From the NCBI GenBank assembly GCA_946221385.1, contig CAMIGX010000002.1, positions 174,123 to 238,122 of the forward strand: a stretch of DNA of 64,000 nucleotides. Direction: 5' to 3'. Made by a program: the position numbers and the translations under genes. The notes beneath the pieces are model-generated. The model saw only the letters and a list, made by a program, of their open reading frames with translations. It made no database searches and was not told the origin of the DNA. Of the stretch, positions 62,633-64,000 are shown in pieces. This DNA is from an uncultured Propionimicrobium sp. (lineage in GTDB: Bacteria; Actinomycetota; Actinomycetes; Propionibacteriales; Propionibacteriaceae). Each line of letters starts with the position of its first letter. Within the stretch, counting starts at the first letter, position 1.

Positions 62633-62772
62633 ACGACCACGCGCAAGACGAAGGCCACTGAAGAAGCTACGCAGACCTCTGACGAGGGGGCGCAGCCAGC
62701 TGAAACAAAGCCGACTCGCCGCGCCTCGAAGAGCGCTGCTGAAAACAAGACTGCGCAATCCAACGGCACGGG
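62633..62772 (+). pseudogene. Lys/Ala/Thr-rich coding remnant between repeat units
   Basis: In one frame after a TGA at 62621 the translation runs TTTRKTKATEEATQTSDEG, then AQPAETKPTRRASKSAA and ENKTAQSNGTG, resembling a basic low-complexity protein tail. It has no start codon and loses this character exactly where repeat unit G begins. Probably the fragment of a former gene split or replaced by repeat insertion; no family can be named. Confidence 0.3.
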
Positions 62773-62851
62773 ATGTCGCAAAATCACGCTTTGCGACGTG
62801 TGCGGGCAGATTTCGTGGTGTTTTGATCGTTCAGCGGTGATTTTCCGACAC
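62773..62851. repeat. 79-bp inverted-arm repeat, unit G
   Basis: Left arm ATGTCGCAAAATCAC at 62773-62787 (C-type), right arm GTGATTTTCCGACAC at 62837-62851 (G-type). The outermost and innermost bases of both arms changed together and stay complementary. Left arm plus GCTTTGCGA forms a 7-bp stem. The interior start GCTTTGCGACGTGTGCGGGC resembles unit H. Confidence 0.83.
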
Positions 62852-62896
62852 CGCTCTCGCGGCTGGTTTTGCTTCCTTTGGCAGCAGGACACTGAT

Positions 62897-62976
62897 ATGT
62901 CGGGAAATCATGGCTTTGTGACGTGCGCGGGCACTGCTGGCCGGACTTTGTGCGTTCCGGGGTGATTTTGCGACAT
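62897..62976. repeat. 80-bp inverted-arm repeat, unit H
   Basis: Left arm ATGTCGGGAAATCAT at 62897-62911 (G-type), right arm GTGATTTTGCGACAT at 62962-62976 (C-type): the only unit of 80 bp. Its interior (GGCTTTGTGACGTGCGCGGG) is related to unit G, the one pair with visibly similar interiors. Confidence 0.78.
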
Positions 62977-63065
62977 GGCAGCCGAGGTTCGTTCCGGTCG
63001 GCACGTACTAGTCGCCGCGGTAGAGTCCGCGGTCTTCCAAGGACCTCGAGTGGCGATTCGCAGGG

Positions 63066-63144
63066 ATGTCGCAAAATCATCGGTCGTGCTAGTGGCTGGT
63101 GGTTTTTCTCGACTTTTCGGCGTTGAGTGATGATTTTCCGACAG
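63066..63144. repeat. 79-bp inverted-arm repeat, unit I
   Basis: Left arm ATGTCGCAAAATCAT at 63066-63080 (C-type), right arm ATGATTTTCCGACAG at 63130-63144 (G-type). It ends 51 bp before the stop of the ECF S-component gene. Confidence 0.83.
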
Positions 63145-63194
63145 TCGACGCCGCGTCCATGGGAGCGTGAAGCTGGCGCCGAAGGACGTTACTG

Positions 63195-63950
63195 CTAGTC
63201 GAAACTGGCGCGCCGCGCGGCTCGACGCAGCACCTTGAGAATCGCTGGGCCGAGCACCGCGATGAAGGTGACATTGGTGATCGCTCGGCCGAGATTCCAG
63301 CCCATACCGGTGACCAGGTTGACGACCAGGAATCTGTGCAGATTTTCGACGATGCCGACGTTCGGATCGAAGGCCGCGTCGGTGCCTTTGAAATAGAACG
63401 GCCAAAAAGCCAAGTCGAGCAGCACGCCGTAGCAGAACGCGGCGACGAAGCCGTAGACCGCCAACATGATGATCTCGCCGGCGCCGCGTAGCTTCGGCAA
63501 TAGTCCAGCGCCGAGCCCAACGAAACCGGCACCCACCATTTGATAGGGCAGCCACGGCCCGACGCCGCCGGTGAGCAGTGCGGACGCGAACAGCGTGCTA
63601 TTGCCTAGCAAGAAACCAAAACCGGCGCCGAATACTCGTCCGCCCAGGATGATCATTGCCCAGACAAGTTCAATACCGGCCGTGCCCGCGCTCAACGGAC
63701 GCAGCACCGCCCCGACGGCAGTGAGCACGCCCAACATCGCGACGGCCTTGACGTCAAGGTCTTCGTTGCTGAGTTGGGCGACCGTCAAGGCCAATAGCAC
63801 TACCAACAAGCCAGCCATCATGAACACTGCAGTGCTGGAGCGCACCGAGTTTTCGCCGAGCAGGGCTGCGTCGGGACGGACGAATAGGGGCCAGGTCATT
63901 GCAAAAAATCCCAGCACCGCAGTGATTGCGAGCAGCAGCGACGAACTCAT
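63195..63950 (-). CDS. ECF transporter S component
   Basis: 251 residues with about six membrane helices. The block AVGAVLRPLSAGTAGIELVWAMIILGGRVFGAGFGFLLGNSTLFASALLTGGVGPWLPYQM (cited by its key parts VGAVLRPLSAG, GGRVFGAGFGFLLG and ASALLTGGVGPWLPYQM) is characteristic of the actinobacterial substrate-binding S subunit of energy-coupling factor vitamin transporters. The vitamin is not identifiable from sequence. Its ATG overlaps the stop of the upstream gene (ATGA), fitting an operon with the energising subunits. Confidence 0.85.
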   Translation of the reverse strand: MSSSLLLAITAVLGFFAMTWPLFVRPDAALLGENSVRSSTAVFMMAGLLVVLLALTVAQLSNEDLDVKAVAMLGVLTAVGAVLRPLSAGTAGIELVWAMIILGGRVFGAGFGFLLGNSTLFASALLTGGVGPWLPYQMVGAGFVGLGAGLLPKLRGAGEIIMLAVYGFVAAFCYGVLLDLAFWPFYFKGTDAAFDPNVGIVENLHRFLVVNLVTGMGWNLGRAITNVTFIAVLGPAILKVLRRAARRASFD

Positions 63951-64000
63951 GGACGGACGAAGTCTGGTTCGACCGGCGGTGGTAGATCGGCTCTCGATGG
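63947..64000 (-). CDS. C-terminal end of the gene upstream of the ECF S component (partial)
   Basis: The last 17 codons before a TGA at 63947-63949 read PSRADLPPPVEPDFVRP, open to the window edge and overlapping the S-component start by 4 bp. By operon logic it is probably the ATPase or T subunit of the same ECF transporter, but too little is present to tell. Confidence 0.45.
   Translation of the reverse strand, partial: PSRADLPPPVEPDFVRP

Larger units (their letters stand above)
62455..63194. other. Intergenic stretch with four 79-80-bp repeats
   Basis: 740 bp between the cca start and the ECF S-component stop. Units F, G, H and I occupy 62519-62597, 62773-62851, 62897-62976 and 63066-63144, so over 40% of it is repeat. 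A coding-like Lys/Ala/Thr-rich remnant lies between F and G. No intact gene or RNA is visible. Confidence 0.6.

Noticed and set aside
62519..63144. CRISPR-like array
   Set aside because: The arms are inverted rather than direct repeats, the distances between units vary (45-175 bp) and no cas genes are present.

Overview
The window is an actinobacterial chromosome segment centred on the replication origin. It is GC-rich by eye (not computed). The order gyrA-gyrB-dciA-recF-dnaN / oriC-dnaA / rpmH-rnpA-yidD-yidC-jag-rsmG-parA-parB / trxA-trxB ... CCA-adding enzyme, many GTG starts, and the actinobacterial gyrA-DUF3566-tRNA-Ile neighbourhood all fit. Glf, GlfT1/GlfT2-like galactofuranosyltransferases and a Wzm/Wzt exporter point to a galactofuranose-containing wall polysaccharide. 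No mycolate or arabinan gene is visible here, so I do not assign a family or genus.

Layout. 1-5 kb: 3' end of ackA, a DUF559 endonuclease-like gene, an SDR oxidoreductase, a PlsC-type acyltransferase and a tandem-domain galactofuranosyltransferase. 5.7-24 kb: a cell-surface polysaccharide locus with wzt, wzm, glfT2, glf, rmlA, two GT2 enzymes, a flippase, a membrane acyltransferase, a sugar epimerase, two very large membrane proteins (probable GT-C-like), a fused rmlCD and rmlB. Together they supply UDP-Galf and dTDP-L-rhamnose, assemble a lipid-linked glycan and move it across the membrane. 24-28 kb: an ion antiporter, a DUF2304/GT2 pair, a small metallopeptidase and tRNA-Ile. 28.4-46 kb: the gyrase/replication block, read leftward, interrupted by three unknown membrane-anchored proteins (34.3-37.7 kb) and by a MacB/FtsX-type ABC transporter lying between oriC and dnaN. 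46.7-52.2 kb: the rightward rpmH-to-parB block with three parS sites. 52.5-62.5 kb: trxA, trxB, a membrane pseudokinase, a DUF6049 protein, two tandem MFS transporters and the CCA-adding enzyme, all leftward. 63.2-64 kb: an ECF S component and the end of its upstream partner.

The most unusual structure is a dispersed repeat family: ten intergenic units, nine of exactly 79 bp and one of 80 bp, each bounded by 15-bp inverted arms (consensus ATGTCGSAAAATCAT) with a mostly non-conserved 49-50 bp interior. In eight of ten units one arm carries C and the other G at arm position 7, which gives the unit a polarity, and several C-type arms can fold into short hairpins with the adjacent interior. Units sit singly, in pairs and as a cluster of four at 62.5-63.1 kb. 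Other notable points: two GlfT1-like domains in one polypeptide; a MurJ-less version of the MviN pseudokinase locus with a coupled MFS pair beside it; three unknown ectodomain proteins between gyrB and dciA that share a two-cysteine pattern; and an ABC transporter inserted at the dnaA/dnaN origin.
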